Origin: Methylibium sp.
GTDB taxonomy: Bacteria > Pseudomonadota > Gammaproteobacteria > Burkholderiales > Burkholderiaceae_C
NCBI GenBank assembly: GCA_013824165.1
Contig: PNNH01000102.1
Location: forward strand, 1 to 64,000
DNA: 64,000 bases
Direction: 5' to 3'
Under the pieces are notes generated by a model. It ran no database searches, was not told the DNA's origin, and saw only the letters and a program-made list of their open reading frames with translations. This document shows positions 42,020 through 50,475 of the stretch, piece after piece. Every line of letters starts with the position of its first letter. Position 1 is the stretch's first letter. The translations under genes and the position numbers were made by a program.

Positions 42020-43459
42020 CTAGCTGCCAATCTTGAAGAATGCCAGCAGCTTGCTGGCGTTGGAGCGATCCAGCGCCCACAATAGGCCGAGATAGGTGAT
42101 GGCCCCGGTCGGGATGATGGCCGCCAGGACGATCCAGACCGCCACGTGCGGCGCCATGGCGTGCCCGAGTGCCAGCACCACTGCGCTCATGCAGGCGCTC
42201 AGCACCACGGGCTTGGACAGCGCGCGCAGCACCTGCAGCTGTCCGAAGCCCAGCACGCCCTTGGCGCGCTGCAGGTTGATGGCCACCATCAGCGGCAGTC
42301 CGATCAGCCAGGCCGAAGCCAGCCCGACCGCGCCAAACGGCGCACCGGCCAGGAAACAGATCGGCAGCAGGACGACGCCGGTCATGGTGCACTTGATTTC
42401 CATACCAGCGTGACCGAGGCCGTGCAGCACGCTCGAGAGCAGCACGCTGATCATGCGGATCGGCAATGCGACGCAGACGATCTGCAGCGGCAGCACCGCA
42501 TTCTCCCAGTTAGGTCCGATCAGCGCAGGAATCAGCCAGTTCGCCACTGCGGCCATGCCCCACAGCAGCGGGATGAGCGCGTAGCCGAACAGGCGCAAAC
42601 CACCCAGCAGCACGCCTTGCATGTCGTCTGACTCGCGGTTGATCTTCGCGATGGTCGGGTAAGCCACCTGGTTGATGATGCTCATGGCTTTGCTGACCGG
42701 CAGCATCGCGAGCGTCATTGCCACCGAATACTCACCCAGCGCGGGCTTGCTCAGGAAGCGTCCGGCGATCAGCACATCACTCTGGCCAAACACTGTGCCC
42801 ACCAGGCGGGAGGAGGCAACCTTGAGCCCGAAGTCGAGCATGCTCATCGCCGGGCGAAGATCAAAGCTCGGCCAGAGTCGCTGCGGGGCGAGATAGTTGA
42901 TGAAGAAGACCCGCGCGATCGAACCTGCAGTGGGCCCCAGCACGATGGCCCAGGCACCCCAGCCCTGCCATGCCATCCACACGGTGGCCACGCTGGTCAG
43001 GATCGCGCAGCTGAAATCGACAATCGACAGTCCGCGGAATTTCAGGTCCCGTCGCAGCATGGCGTCCGGGATCGTGCAGAGCGGGCCGATGACGAAATTC
43101 AATGCCATGGCGCGGATGAGATTCGTCGCCTCCGGTGCACGGAAGAACCAGGCCGCCAGCGGTGCCGCCAGGACTAGCAGCAGCGCGCACCCCAAGGAAA
43201 AGATGATCGATGCGCCGAAGATGCTGCGCAGTTGCGGCTCGCTCAGCGTCTTGGCCTGGATGACACTGGCGCCCATGCCGAACTCGGCAATGATGGCCAC
43301 GATGGCCGTCACACTGAAGCACAGCGCCGCCAGGCCATAGTCCTGCGGGAGCAGGGTCCGCATCACAAACAGCGTGCCCAGCCAGGAGATCACCTGCGAA
43401 GACAGGCGACCCGCCGCCACCCAGCGCAGGCCGGAGATGAACGAGTTCTGGGCGCTCAT
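42020..43459 (-). CDS. Wzx-like polysaccharide flippase (MOP superfamily)
   Basis: A 479-residue multi-pass membrane protein, probably with 12-14 helices. The N-terminus SFISGLRWVAAGRLSSQVIS and the phrase LLPQDYGLAALCFSVTAIVA are typical of Wzx/RfbX proteins. It should flip the lipid-linked repeat unit across the inner membrane. The start at 43459 (MSAQNSFISG) is favoured over the long frame to 43774, which runs into the hydrolase gene. It is the only flippase candidate in the cluster apart from the small GtrA. Confidence 0.92.
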   Translation of the reverse strand: MSAQNSFISGLRWVAAGRLSSQVISWLGTLFVMRTLLPQDYGLAALCFSVTAIVAIIAEFGMGASVIQAKTLSEPQLRSIFGASIIFSLGCALLLVLAAPLAAWFFRAPEATNLIRAMALNFVIGPLCTIPDAMLRRDLKFRGLSIVDFSCAILTSVATVWMAWQGWGAWAIVLGPTAGSIARVFFINYLAPQRLWPSFDLRPAMSMLDFGLKVASSRLVGTVFGQSDVLIAGRFLSKPALGEYSVAMTLAMLPVSKAMSIINQVAYPTIAKINRESDDMQGVLLGGLRLFGYALIPLLWGMAAVANWLIPALIGPNWENAVLPLQIVCVALPIRMISVLLSSVLHGLGHAGMEIKCTMTGVVLLPICFLAGAPFGAVGLASAWLIGLPLMVAINLQRAKGVLGFGQLQVLRALSKPVVLSACMSAVVLALGHAMAPHVAVWIVLAAIIPTGAITYLGLLWALDRSNASKLLAFFKIGS

Positions 43460-43562
43460 GCTGCAGTGTTGTGTGTCGAGTGGGGCATCAGCCGCCTTGA
43501 ATGTCTTGCCGATAGAGGTCGGGTGCAGCTGCATGCGCCGCGCACCCGCCGCGGACGATGGC

Positions 43563-44441
43563 CTAGAGGGTGCCGAGCCATTGAAGGGTCGAGTTCTCCA
43601 GATCGGTCTGCGCTGCCGGGTCCGAGCAGGTGTGGTCCGCGCCTTCCAGCTGACGGACGCCCACGCGAGTGTGCTGCATCGCCTGTGACCATGCCGCATC
43701 GGAGCGGCTGTGGTCCAGGAATTCCTTGGCGGTGTAGTCGTTCGTGCTGAGCAGCACCAGCGTCGAACCGGCAAAAGTGCTCAGCCCTTGGGCCATCCGC
43801 TGCTGGTAGGGCTGTTGCGTTATGGGCTTGGCTTTGCTGTCCTGGCCGCCAGGCGCCGGCCCGGCACGGGCGATGCGGATGTTCTGCAGCAGTTCGCGCA
43901 AGGCGGTGGCGGCGACCTTGCCGCTCAGCAGCTTGAGCCAGAACTCGCGCTGCCGCAGCCGTGCCAGGTAGTAGTGCTTGAGCTGCGTCTTGGCCTGACT
44001 CAACTCGGAGCGCACCCACGGATTGACCAGACACAGGCCGCCCACGCGGGTGTCGCGTGTTGCGTTGAGATAGAGCAGGGCGGCCGAGGCACCATCGCAC
44101 AGCCCCCACAGCACAAAGCGTTGGATGCCTGGGTGAGCGGCTTGCACGGTGTCAATCGCGGCGCCGAGATCCGCGCTGACATCCTCAAAATTGCGCAGTT
44201 CGCCGCCGCTGTCGCCCATGCCGCGGTAGTCGAAGCGCAACGCCAGATGGCCGGCCGCGGCCAGGCTGCGGCTCAGCAGCACGAACTGGCGGTGACTTCC
44301 TGCGCGGTATTGCGGCCCGCCCACCACGATGAGGACGGCTGTCTCGGGCGCTTTCTCGGTTCCGGTCGGCGCAGCCAAGACGCCGGTGAGCCAGCTGTCT
44401 GCGCATCGGATGGGCAGCACCGATTCGCGATAGCCGGTCAT
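43563..44441 (-). CDS. Exosortase A system-associated hydrolase 1
   Basis: A 292-residue alpha/beta-hydrolase (TIGR03100 type). It has FDYRGMGDSGG for the oxyanion region. The nucleophile elbow reads WGLCDGASAA, so the canonical Ser of GxSxG is replaced by Cys. A late GADHTCSDPA supplies the His. A Cys-type nucleophile would favour acyl transfer or thioester chemistry over simple ester hydrolysis; that is inference. Its ATG overlaps the stop of hydrolase 2 by 4 bases, so the two are translated together. These genes occur in pairs in XrtA loci. Confidence 0.9.
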   Translation of the reverse strand: MTGYRESVLPIRCADSWLTGVLAAPTGTEKAPETAVLIVVGGPQYRAGSHRQFVLLSRSLAAAGHLALRFDYRGMGDSGGELRNFEDVSADLGAAIDTVQAAHPGIQRFVLWGLCDGASAALLYLNATRDTRVGGLCLVNPWVRSELSQAKTQLKHYYLARLRQREFWLKLLSGKVAATALRELLQNIRIARAGPAPGGQDSKAKPITQQPYQQRMAQGLSTFAGSTLVLLSTNDYTAKEFLDHSRSDAAWSQAMQHTRVGVRQLEGADHTCSDPAAQTDLENSTLQWLGTL

Positions 44442-45298
44442 GGTGCACCGTCCTTCAGCGTGGCGACGGTGGCATCAAGCAGCGCCGGCGCGTCTTCGAT
44501 TTCGGTGGTCTGCCAGAAGCTCGGGCCCTGCACCAGCTGAGCCTGGGTCTGGTAACCCACCGTGCGCCACTGGTCAAGCGTCTTGGCCGAGACCGGCATC
44601 AGTGCTGCGTCCTCTCGGGTGCTGAGTTCCAGCCAGACGAGGCGCCCACTGCCGTTTGCCGGCGGCGCCATGGTGGCGGCCTCCATGCCCTGCACCAGGG
44701 GCGGTGCCAGGGGATAGCCCGCCACCTCCACCGATTGGCCGGCTGCCAACTGCTGGCGCATGGCTTCCATGCCGCCCTTGGCGGCGCCATCCAGCAGTTC
44801 GCCGACCACCTTCAGCCGTAGGAACTGCTGCATCAGCAGTTTGCCGGAGGCCGGGGCCTGCCAGAACAGGAAGTTGCAGGGCTCGCTGAGGCGTGCTGCT
44901 GCCGCGACCGCCAGCGGGCAGCCGGCGCGCAGGCCCCACAGCCACAGCGGCCCGGGGGCGCGTTCGGCCAGCCAGCGCTCTGCCGCCAGCAGGTCTTCGA
45001 TCCAGGCCTCCCAGCTGGCATCGCCGAAGTCGCCGCTACTGTCGCCGCAGCCCAGCAGGTCAGGCTGAAGCACGGCAAAGCCGGTTTCGGCCAAACGCTC
45101 GGCCTGCAGCGCCACCATGCGGCGCGACTTGTTCATCTCTTCGCCGAAGGCCGGGACATGCAGCACCCGGCCCAAGGGCCTGGCTGCGCGGCTTGGACGG
45201 TGGACATACAGACGCTGCCCGTCGCCAGCCGGGACGAACAGGGTTTCGCGGGCGGGCGCCCGACCGGCGCTGGCCCCCGGCGCAGTCGCTGCGCTCAT
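44438..45298 (-). CDS. Exosortase A system-associated hydrolase 2
   Basis: A 286-residue alpha/beta-hydrolase (TIGR03101 type). The oxyanion-side phrase is VLQPDLLGCGDSSGDF. The nucleophile elbow reads WLWGLRAGCPLAVA: the position of the catalytic Ser is Arg, so it is probably not a classical hydrolase. The conserved FWQAPASGKLLMQQFLRLK follows. The start is the ATG at 45298; the longer frame to 45376 lies over the ACP gene. It is 7 bases downstream of the acyl carrier protein gene, which suggests it handles an ACP-bound group. Confidence 0.9.
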   Translation of the reverse strand: MSAATAPGASAGRAPARETLFVPAGDGQRLYVHRPSRAARPLGRVLHVPAFGEEMNKSRRMVALQAERLAETGFAVLQPDLLGCGDSSGDFGDASWEAWIEDLLAAERWLAERAPGPLWLWGLRAGCPLAVAAAARLSEPCNFLFWQAPASGKLLMQQFLRLKVVGELLDGAAKGGMEAMRQQLAAGQSVEVAGYPLAPPLVQGMEAATMAPPANGSGRLVWLELSTREDAALMPVSAKTLDQWRTVGYQTQAQLVQGPSFWQTTEIEDAPALLDATVATLKDGAP

Positions 45299-45305
45299 CG
45301 GTGGA

Positions 45306-45557
45306 TCAGACGCGCGCAGCGACAAAGGCCACGAGCGAGCCGACCGTGGCAAAGGTCTCGCCATCGATCTCGTCATCGGCGACGGAGATGCCCAACTGCT
45401 CTTCGAGCGCGGTGATCAGGCTCACGACGGCCATCGAGTCAAGCTCGGGGATAGCGCCCAGCAGCGGGGTTTCAAGCGCGAAGGCCTGGGCCCTGCCGTC
45501 AAGGCTCAAGACCTCGTCGAGCAGGCGCAAGACCTCTTTGTTGACATCCATCGTCAT
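45306..45557 (-). CDS. Acyl carrier protein, XrtA-system type
   Basis: An 83-residue acyl carrier protein. The phosphopantetheine attachment Ser is Ser41 in PELDSMAVVSLITALEEQLG, within the usual helix-II context. Acidic C-terminal half (DDEIDGETFATVGSLVAFV) as in ACPs. Three ATGs lie close together (45560, 45557, 45551) after AAGGG; 45557 is taken. It heads the minus-strand operon and is divergent from the acyl-CoA ligase gene, with which it probably works: the ligase would load it, and the hydrolases and GNAT-like enzymes would use the carried group. Confidence 0.92.
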   Translation of the reverse strand: MTMDVNKEVLRLLDEVLSLDGRAQAFALETPLLGAIPELDSMAVVSLITALEEQLGISVADDEIDGETFATVGSLVAFVAARV

Positions 45558-45818
45558 CATCCCTTGTGGTTCAATTTTTTGGAACGGGTCATTGTAGGTT
45601 CGATCCCCAGGGCGCCCACCCTGCTTTCGCGGGGCTGGACGGCCCTCAGGCCCCATGTTGGCCAAGGCGCTGTGAAGTATTGACGCCGCCGGCCAGCGAC
45701 GGGCTTTGTGGGCCGTGCCACCACCCATACGGAGGCCTGTCTGCGGCAGGGCAGCGTGCGATACTTTTTGCTGGCTCGCACTGCCGCGCTTTCACGTCCT
45801 GACGGCGACTCCACCCCC
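45558..45818. promoter_or_regulatory. Divergent promoter region of the ACP operon and the ligase gene
   Basis: About 260 bases without a gene separate two divergent starts. TGGCACG on the minus strand (near 45722-45728) matches a sigma-54 -24 element, but no GC follows at the correct distance, so no promoter is claimed. No clear sigma-70 hexamers stand out. Confidence 0.35.
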
Positions 45819-47444
45819 ATGCACATGACCGAATCGACGCTGCTCCATGAACTGATCGCCGTTTCAGCCCGGCGCAGCCCGCAGTCCCGGGCCTTGACCC
45901 ATGGCAGCGCGCATCTGAGCTATGCGGAGCTCCACCAGGCCGTTACGTCCTTCGCGGCCGGGCTGATGGCCCTGGGCGTGCAGCGCGGCGAGCGCGTCGC
46001 GGTCTATCTCGAAAAGCGCTTCGAAGGCGTGATCGCGAGCTTCGGCGCCGCCGCGGCCGGCGCGGTGTTCGTGCCGATGAACCCCTTGCTCAAGCCCGAG
46101 CAGGTGGCCTTCATCGCCCAGGATTGCGATGTGCGCGTGCTGATCACCTCGCCGGAGCGCCTGGCTCAGCTGGCGCCCTCGCTGGCCCAGTGCCCGAGCC
46201 TGCGCCAGCTGGTGCTGACCGAAGAGTCGCCGGCGGCTGCAGAAGCTGGCGCGCTGCCGGTGTTGAGCTGGCAGGCCTTGCTGGACAGCCCGGCGCGTGC
46301 CGGCCACCGCGTCATCGACACCGACATGGTGGCCATCCTCTACACCTCGGGCAGCACTGGCAGGCCCAAGGGCGTGGTGCTGTCGCATCGCAATATGGTG
46401 GCGGGCGCCAAGAGCGTGGCCAGCTACCTCGAGAACAACGCGCAGGACAGCCTGCTGGCGGCCTTGCCGCTGTCCTTCGACGCCGGCTTCAGCCAGCTGA
46501 CCACGGCCTTCCACGTGGGCGCGCGCGTGGTGCTGCTGAACTACCTGCTGCCGCGCGACGTGCTCAAGGCCATGGAGCGCGAGAAGATCACCGGCCTGAC
46601 CGCCGTGCCGCCGCTCTATATCCAACTGACGCAACTGGAGTGGCCGGCCGCCGTGGTGGAGCAACTGCGCTATTTCGCCAACACCGGCGGTCGCATGCCG
46701 CGCGAGACGCTGGCGCTGCTGCGCCAGCGTGCGCCGCGCAGCCTGCCCTACCTGATGTACGGACTCACCGAGGCCTTCCGCTCAACCTATTTGCCACCGT
46801 CCGAAGTGGACAAGCGCCCAGACTCGATCGGCAAGGCGATCCCGAACGCCGAAATCCTGGTGCTGCGCGAGGATGGCACGCCCTGTGATGTGGATGAGCC
46901 GGGCGAACTGGTGCACCGCGGCGCGCTGGTCGGCCTTGGCTATTGGAACGACGCCGAGAAAACCGCCGAGCGCTACAAGCTGCTGCCTGCCGATGCGCCG
47001 GGCCGCCAAGCCGGGCTGCAGTTGCCCGAGTACGCGGTGTTCTCGGGCGACAACGTGCGCCGCGACGCTGAAGGCTTCCTGTACTTCATCGGGCGGCGCG
47101 ACGAGATGATCAAGACTTCGGGCTACCGCGTCAGCCCGACCGAGGTGGAAGAGGTGCTGTATGCCACCCGCCTGGTCGGCGAATGCGTGGCCTTCGGGGT
47201 CGAGCACCCGATGCTCGGCCAGAGCATCCAGGTGATTGCCACCGCCCCGGAAGGCGCTGCGGCTCTGGATGCCGGGGCGCTGCTGGCGGCCTGCCGCCAG
47301 CGCATGCCTGCCTATATGGTGCCGGCAGGGATAGAGGAGCAGCCCGGCCCGCTGCCGCGCAATCCAAACGGCAAGATCGACCGCAAGCTGCTGTCAACCG
47401 CTTGGTTGCAGCAGCGAGCCGAGAGCGAAGCAACGTCGGGCTGA
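45819..47444 (+). CDS. Acyl-CoA ligase (AMP-forming), exosortase A system-associated
   Basis: A 541-residue ANL-superfamily adenylate-forming enzyme (TIGR03098 type). The P-loop is YTSGSTGRPKGVV (175-187), the A5-type motif is LMYGLTEAFRSTYLP, the A7 motif is FSGDNVRRDAEGFLYF, the hinge is GRRDEMIKTSGYRVSP, and the A10 lysine is about Lys519 in NPNGKIDRK. It activates a carboxylic acid as an adenylate and probably passes it to the phosphopantetheine of the divergent ACP. A second ATG lies at 45825. The substrate may be an amino acid, since the next gene is a fold-III amino-acid decarboxylase, but this is inference. Confidence 0.93.
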   Translation: MHMTESTLLHELIAVSARRSPQSRALTHGSAHLSYAELHQAVTSFAAGLMALGVQRGERVAVYLEKRFEGVIASFGAAAAGAVFVPMNPLLKPEQVAFIAQDCDVRVLITSPERLAQLAPSLAQCPSLRQLVLTEESPAAAEAGALPVLSWQALLDSPARAGHRVIDTDMVAILYTSGSTGRPKGVVLSHRNMVAGAKSVASYLENNAQDSLLAALPLSFDAGFSQLTTAFHVGARVVLLNYLLPRDVLKAMEREKITGLTAVPPLYIQLTQLEWPAAVVEQLRYFANTGGRMPRETLALLRQRAPRSLPYLMYGLTEAFRSTYLPPSEVDKRPDSIGKAIPNAEILVLREDGTPCDVDEPGELVHRGALVGLGYWNDAEKTAERYKLLPADAPGRQAGLQLPEYAVFSGDNVRRDAEGFLYFIGRRDEMIKTSGYRVSPTEVEEVLYATRLVGECVAFGVEHPMLGQSIQVIATAPEGAAALDAGALLAACRQRMPAYMVPAGIEEQPGPLPRNPNGKIDRKLLSTAWLQQRAESEATSG

Positions 47445-47483
47445 GCCCGTCAGCGCGAGAACGCACGAGAAAGCACAACACAG

Positions 47484-48743
47484 ATGTCGGACGAACAGAG
47501 CACAGCTGGCGCCAAGCGCCTGCCGGTCCACGCGGAAATGAGCCAGTTTGAGATTCGCGAGGGCGAACTCGTGGTGGGAGGCGAGCGCCTGTCGTTGCTG
47601 GCCGCGCGGGTCGGACGCACGCCGTTTTACGCATACGACCGGGCCCTGCTGAGCCGGCGCGTGGCCGAGTTGCGCCAGGCCCTGCCGCCTGGCGTGAAGC
47701 TGCATTACGCGATGAAGGCCAACCCCATGCCGGCGGTGGTGCAGTGGATGGCAGGTCTGGTGGACGGCATCGACGTTGCCTCGGCCGGCGAGCTGAAGGT
47801 GGCGCTGGACGCCGGTGCTGATCCACGCGAAGTTAGCTTTGCAGGCCCCGGCAAGCGCGACGCCGAGCTGCGCCAGGCCGTGGCCTCGCGCGTGCTCGTC
47901 AACCTCGAATCGCCTCGCGAGATCGCGGTGCTGCAGGCGGCTTCGCAGCAGCTGGGCGTGCCGGCACGGGTGGCCGTGCGCGTGAATCCCGACTTCGAGC
48001 TCAAGGGCTCAGGCATGAAGATGGGCGGCGGCCCCAAGCAGTTCGGCGTCGATGCCGAGGCGCTGCCCGAGCTGCTGAAGGACATTGGCCGCGCCGGCCT
48101 GGCTTTCGAGGGCTTCCATCTGTTTGCCGGCTCGCAGAACCTGCGCGCCGAATCCATCTGCGAAGCGCAGCAGAAATCCTACGAACTGGCGCTGCGTCTG
48201 GCCGAGCACGCGCCAGCGCCGGTGCGTTTCCTCAATCTGGGCGGTGGCTTCGGTATTCCGTATTTCCCCGGTGAAAGCCGGCTGGACCTGGCCCCCATTG
48301 GCGCGAACCTGGCGCAGATCCAGGCGCGGGCCAAGACCGAAATGCCCGAGGCCGAGATAGTCATCGAACTGGGCCGCTATCTGGTGGGCGAGGCCGGCGT
48401 CTACGTGACGCGCATCGTCGACCGCAAGGTCTCGCGTGGCCAGGTCTATCTGGTGACGGACGGAGGCCTGAACCACCACCTTTCGGCCTCCGGCAACTTC
48501 GGCCAGGTGATCCGCAAGAACTATCCGGCCACCATCGGCAACAAGGCCGATGCGCTAGAGCGCGAGACGGCCTCCATCGTTGGGCCGCTGTGCACGCCGC
48601 TGGATCTGCTGGCCGACCGCATGGATCTGCCCTGCGCCGGCGAGGGCGACCTGGCCGTGGTGTTCCAGTCAGGCGCCTATGGCGCCAGCGCCAGCCCGCA
48701 GGCTTTCCTCGGGCATGAGGCGGTGGTGGAGGTGCTGGTGTGA
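47484..48743 (+). CDS. PLP-dependent decarboxylase, exosortase A system-associated
   Basis: A 419-residue fold-III (alanine-racemase/DAP-decarboxylase-like) enzyme (TIGR03099 type). The PLP lysine is Lys78 in LHYAMKANPMPAV, the phosphate-binding Gly-rich loop is NLGGGFGIPYFPG, and the C-terminal dimer-interface phrase is VGPLCTPLDLLADRMDLPC, followed by FQSGAYGASASPQAFLG. It is related to LysA but shorter in the N-terminal domain and lies outside any lysine pathway. The substrate may be an amino acid, free or bound to the ACP. The last 144 bases are duplicated about 3 kb downstream (51574-51717). Confidence 0.93.
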   Translation: MSDEQSTAGAKRLPVHAEMSQFEIREGELVVGGERLSLLAARVGRTPFYAYDRALLSRRVAELRQALPPGVKLHYAMKANPMPAVVQWMAGLVDGIDVASAGELKVALDAGADPREVSFAGPGKRDAELRQAVASRVLVNLESPREIAVLQAASQQLGVPARVAVRVNPDFELKGSGMKMGGGPKQFGVDAEALPELLKDIGRAGLAFEGFHLFAGSQNLRAESICEAQQKSYELALRLAEHAPAPVRFLNLGGGFGIPYFPGESRLDLAPIGANLAQIQARAKTEMPEAEIVIELGRYLVGEAGVYVTRIVDRKVSRGQVYLVTDGGLNHHLSASGNFGQVIRKNYPATIGNKADALERETASIVGPLCTPLDLLADRMDLPCAGEGDLAVVFQSGAYGASASPQAFLGHEAVVEVLV

Positions 48744-48765
48744 GAGGCCGTTGCCAGCGGCTCGG

Positions 48766-49824
48766 ATGCACGATATGGCTGGCAACCTGATCTTTCACCA
48801 AGTAAGACCGTCCCTGCGCGTCGCGCTACTGCTGTGGTTCATCCTGACGCTGACCTTGGCTCTGCAGTCCTGGGTCGGTGATCGCACCATCTATGCGCAT
48901 GCACTGGAGTCGGCACGCAGTGCCTTGCACCAGGGCATTCTTGAAAGCCAGGCGCCCGAGGGGCGGACTTGGGCCGAGTGGGGCGCTCTCTCGGTGCAGA
49001 GGCGAGTCGGAGTCGTCTATCTGGCGGAAAGCATGCGCCTCCTTACCGCCTGGCCGATCGGCAAGGTCTACAAGGCAATCGACACGCTATTCCTGGCGCT
49101 CAGCATGCTCGCCCTTTTCGTCGTCTTGCGGCGCAAGCTTGGCGAAACCCTTGCACTGGTCGGTCTGCTCTACTTCTGTGCGGTACTGCCGCTGACCTAC
49201 TTCTTCCAGCTGTTCCATCCTTGGGACCGCGTTCAGCTCTTCCTGTGGATTGTCCTGTTGGCTCTGCTTGAAGCGAGGCGTTTGGCTCTGCTGTCTGCCG
49301 TGCTTGCCCTCAGCGTCGTTGTCAAGTTCGACACCTTGCTGCTGCCGGCGATGTACTTTGCCGTACACGCTGCACGCCACTCATACTCGCGTGTTGCGCT
49401 AGAGGCCCTTTTGCTGGCTTTCATCGCCTGGGCCTGCAACCAGGCACTGGGCCAGCTGTTTGGCGATCCGGCCGAAGCGTCGCGATTCGCCCTGAGCGGA
49501 ATTTGGGCACAGGTGGACCTGAATGTGGGGAAGATGCTGGCCATGCACTTGCGCTACCCACCGCTCATCGTGCACGGGCTGCCGATGGTTCTGGCGGCAC
49601 TCGCCTGGTCGGTTCTATCGCGTGTGGAGCGTGTTTCCGTGGCCTTTGCGTTTGCGCTGTCTCTAATCCACTTCCTGTTGACGAACTACGAGGAAGTAAG
49701 AGCGCACATGATGGTCCTGGTGCTCCTGCTTCCAGCGTCTCTGAAGGGTCTGCATCGACTCATTCAGCCTGGCGCGTCAGGTGATTCGAACCGAGCCGTC
49801 AAGCCATCACAGCAGACGCACTAA
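48766..49824 (+). CDS. Multi-pass membrane protein of unknown function, Gtr-module partner
   Basis: A 352-residue membrane protein with about eight predicted helices, for example VALLLWFILTLTLALQSWV near the N-terminus and VLALSVVVKFDTLLLPAMYF in the middle. The first periplasmic loop (SESARSALHQG-like region, residues about 45-80) is polar, as in GT-C glycosyltransferases and in serotype-specific GtrC/GtrX proteins, but no DxD/DE signature stands out. It lies between the decarboxylase and a gtrA-gtrB pair and may be the third member of that module. The ATG at 48766 is used; 48775 is an alternative. I do not recognise the exact family. Confidence 0.72.
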   Translation: MHDMAGNLIFHQVRPSLRVALLLWFILTLTLALQSWVGDRTIYAHALESARSALHQGILESQAPEGRTWAEWGALSVQRRVGVVYLAESMRLLTAWPIGKVYKAIDTLFLALSMLALFVVLRRKLGETLALVGLLYFCAVLPLTYFFQLFHPWDRVQLFLWIVLLALLEARRLALLSAVLALSVVVKFDTLLLPAMYFAVHAARHSYSRVALEALLLAFIAWACNQALGQLFGDPAEASRFALSGIWAQVDLNVGKMLAMHLRYPPLIVHGLPMVLAALAWSVLSRVERVSVAFAFALSLIHFLLTNYEEVRAHMMVLVLLLPASLKGLHRLIQPGASGDSNRAVKPSQQTH

Positions 49825-50070
49825 GCCTGGCGCGGTCAATGAATAGGGCGTCGACGATCAGTGTGCTAACGAGTTAGGTGCAATACTGGCGCCACACATC
49901 CCGTGCTTCGGCCGCTACACAGCGCGAGACGCAGTGCGGTGGCTGGTTGAAAGGCGACTGAGCAAGCTACCGCCTCAGGTATGGTGTGCTGAGCGCAGCC
50001 TGGTGGTGTGCCGGATGCCCTTTGTGAAGCGGCCATTGATGTTCGTCTATTCGGGATCGGAGCGGCGCGC

Positions 50071-50475
50071 ATGAACTGGAGAACCCAGATATCCGGCTTC
50101 GCATTGGTTGGCATTGTGGCAACTGGCCTGCAGTACGTTCTGATGGCCGTGATGATCCATGGGTTCGACTGGCAAGCCTTGCCCGCAGGGGCGCTTGCTT
50201 ACGTCGGTAGTGCTGTGTTCAATTACCTACTGAGCCGGCGATTCGTGTTTCGCAGCCAAGCCCGGCATGCAGTGGCCGGTCTGCGTTTTGCGGTGATTGT
50301 TGTCGTCGGCCTCGGGTTGAACAGCATGCTGCTGCACCTGGGGACGGTCTGGCTGGAATGGCACTGGTTGCCAGCCCAGGGCGTCAGCACTGCTTTGGTG
50401 ATGTTCAACAACTTCCTTCTGGCCAAGTTCTGGGCCTTTGACCGATGTCGGCGCATTCAAGGAGTGGATGAATGA
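50071..50475 (+). CDS. GtrA-family small flippase
   Basis: A 134-residue protein with four transmembrane helices of the GtrA/DPMS family. The N-terminal helix is ISGFALVGIVATGLQYVLMA, followed by the family motif LAYVGSAVFNYLLSRRFVFR; the last helix ends NNFLLAKFWAFDR. GtrA is thought to flip the undecaprenyl-phosphate-linked glucose made by GtrB. The ATG at 50071 is favoured because the extra 21 codons of the longer frame are not membrane-like. It overlaps gtrB by 4 bases. The 246 bases before it hold no gene. Confidence 0.9.
   Translation: MNWRTQISGFALVGIVATGLQYVLMAVMIHGFDWQALPAGALAYVGSAVFNYLLSRRFVFRSQARHAVAGLRFAVIVVVGLGLNSMLLHLGTVWLEWHWLPAQGVSTALVMFNNFLLAKFWAFDRCRRIQGVDE

Noticed and set aside
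45715-45730. Minus-strand TGGCACG as a sigma-54 promoter of the ACP operon
   Set aside because: The -24 half is perfect but AA, not GC, lies at the -12 position.
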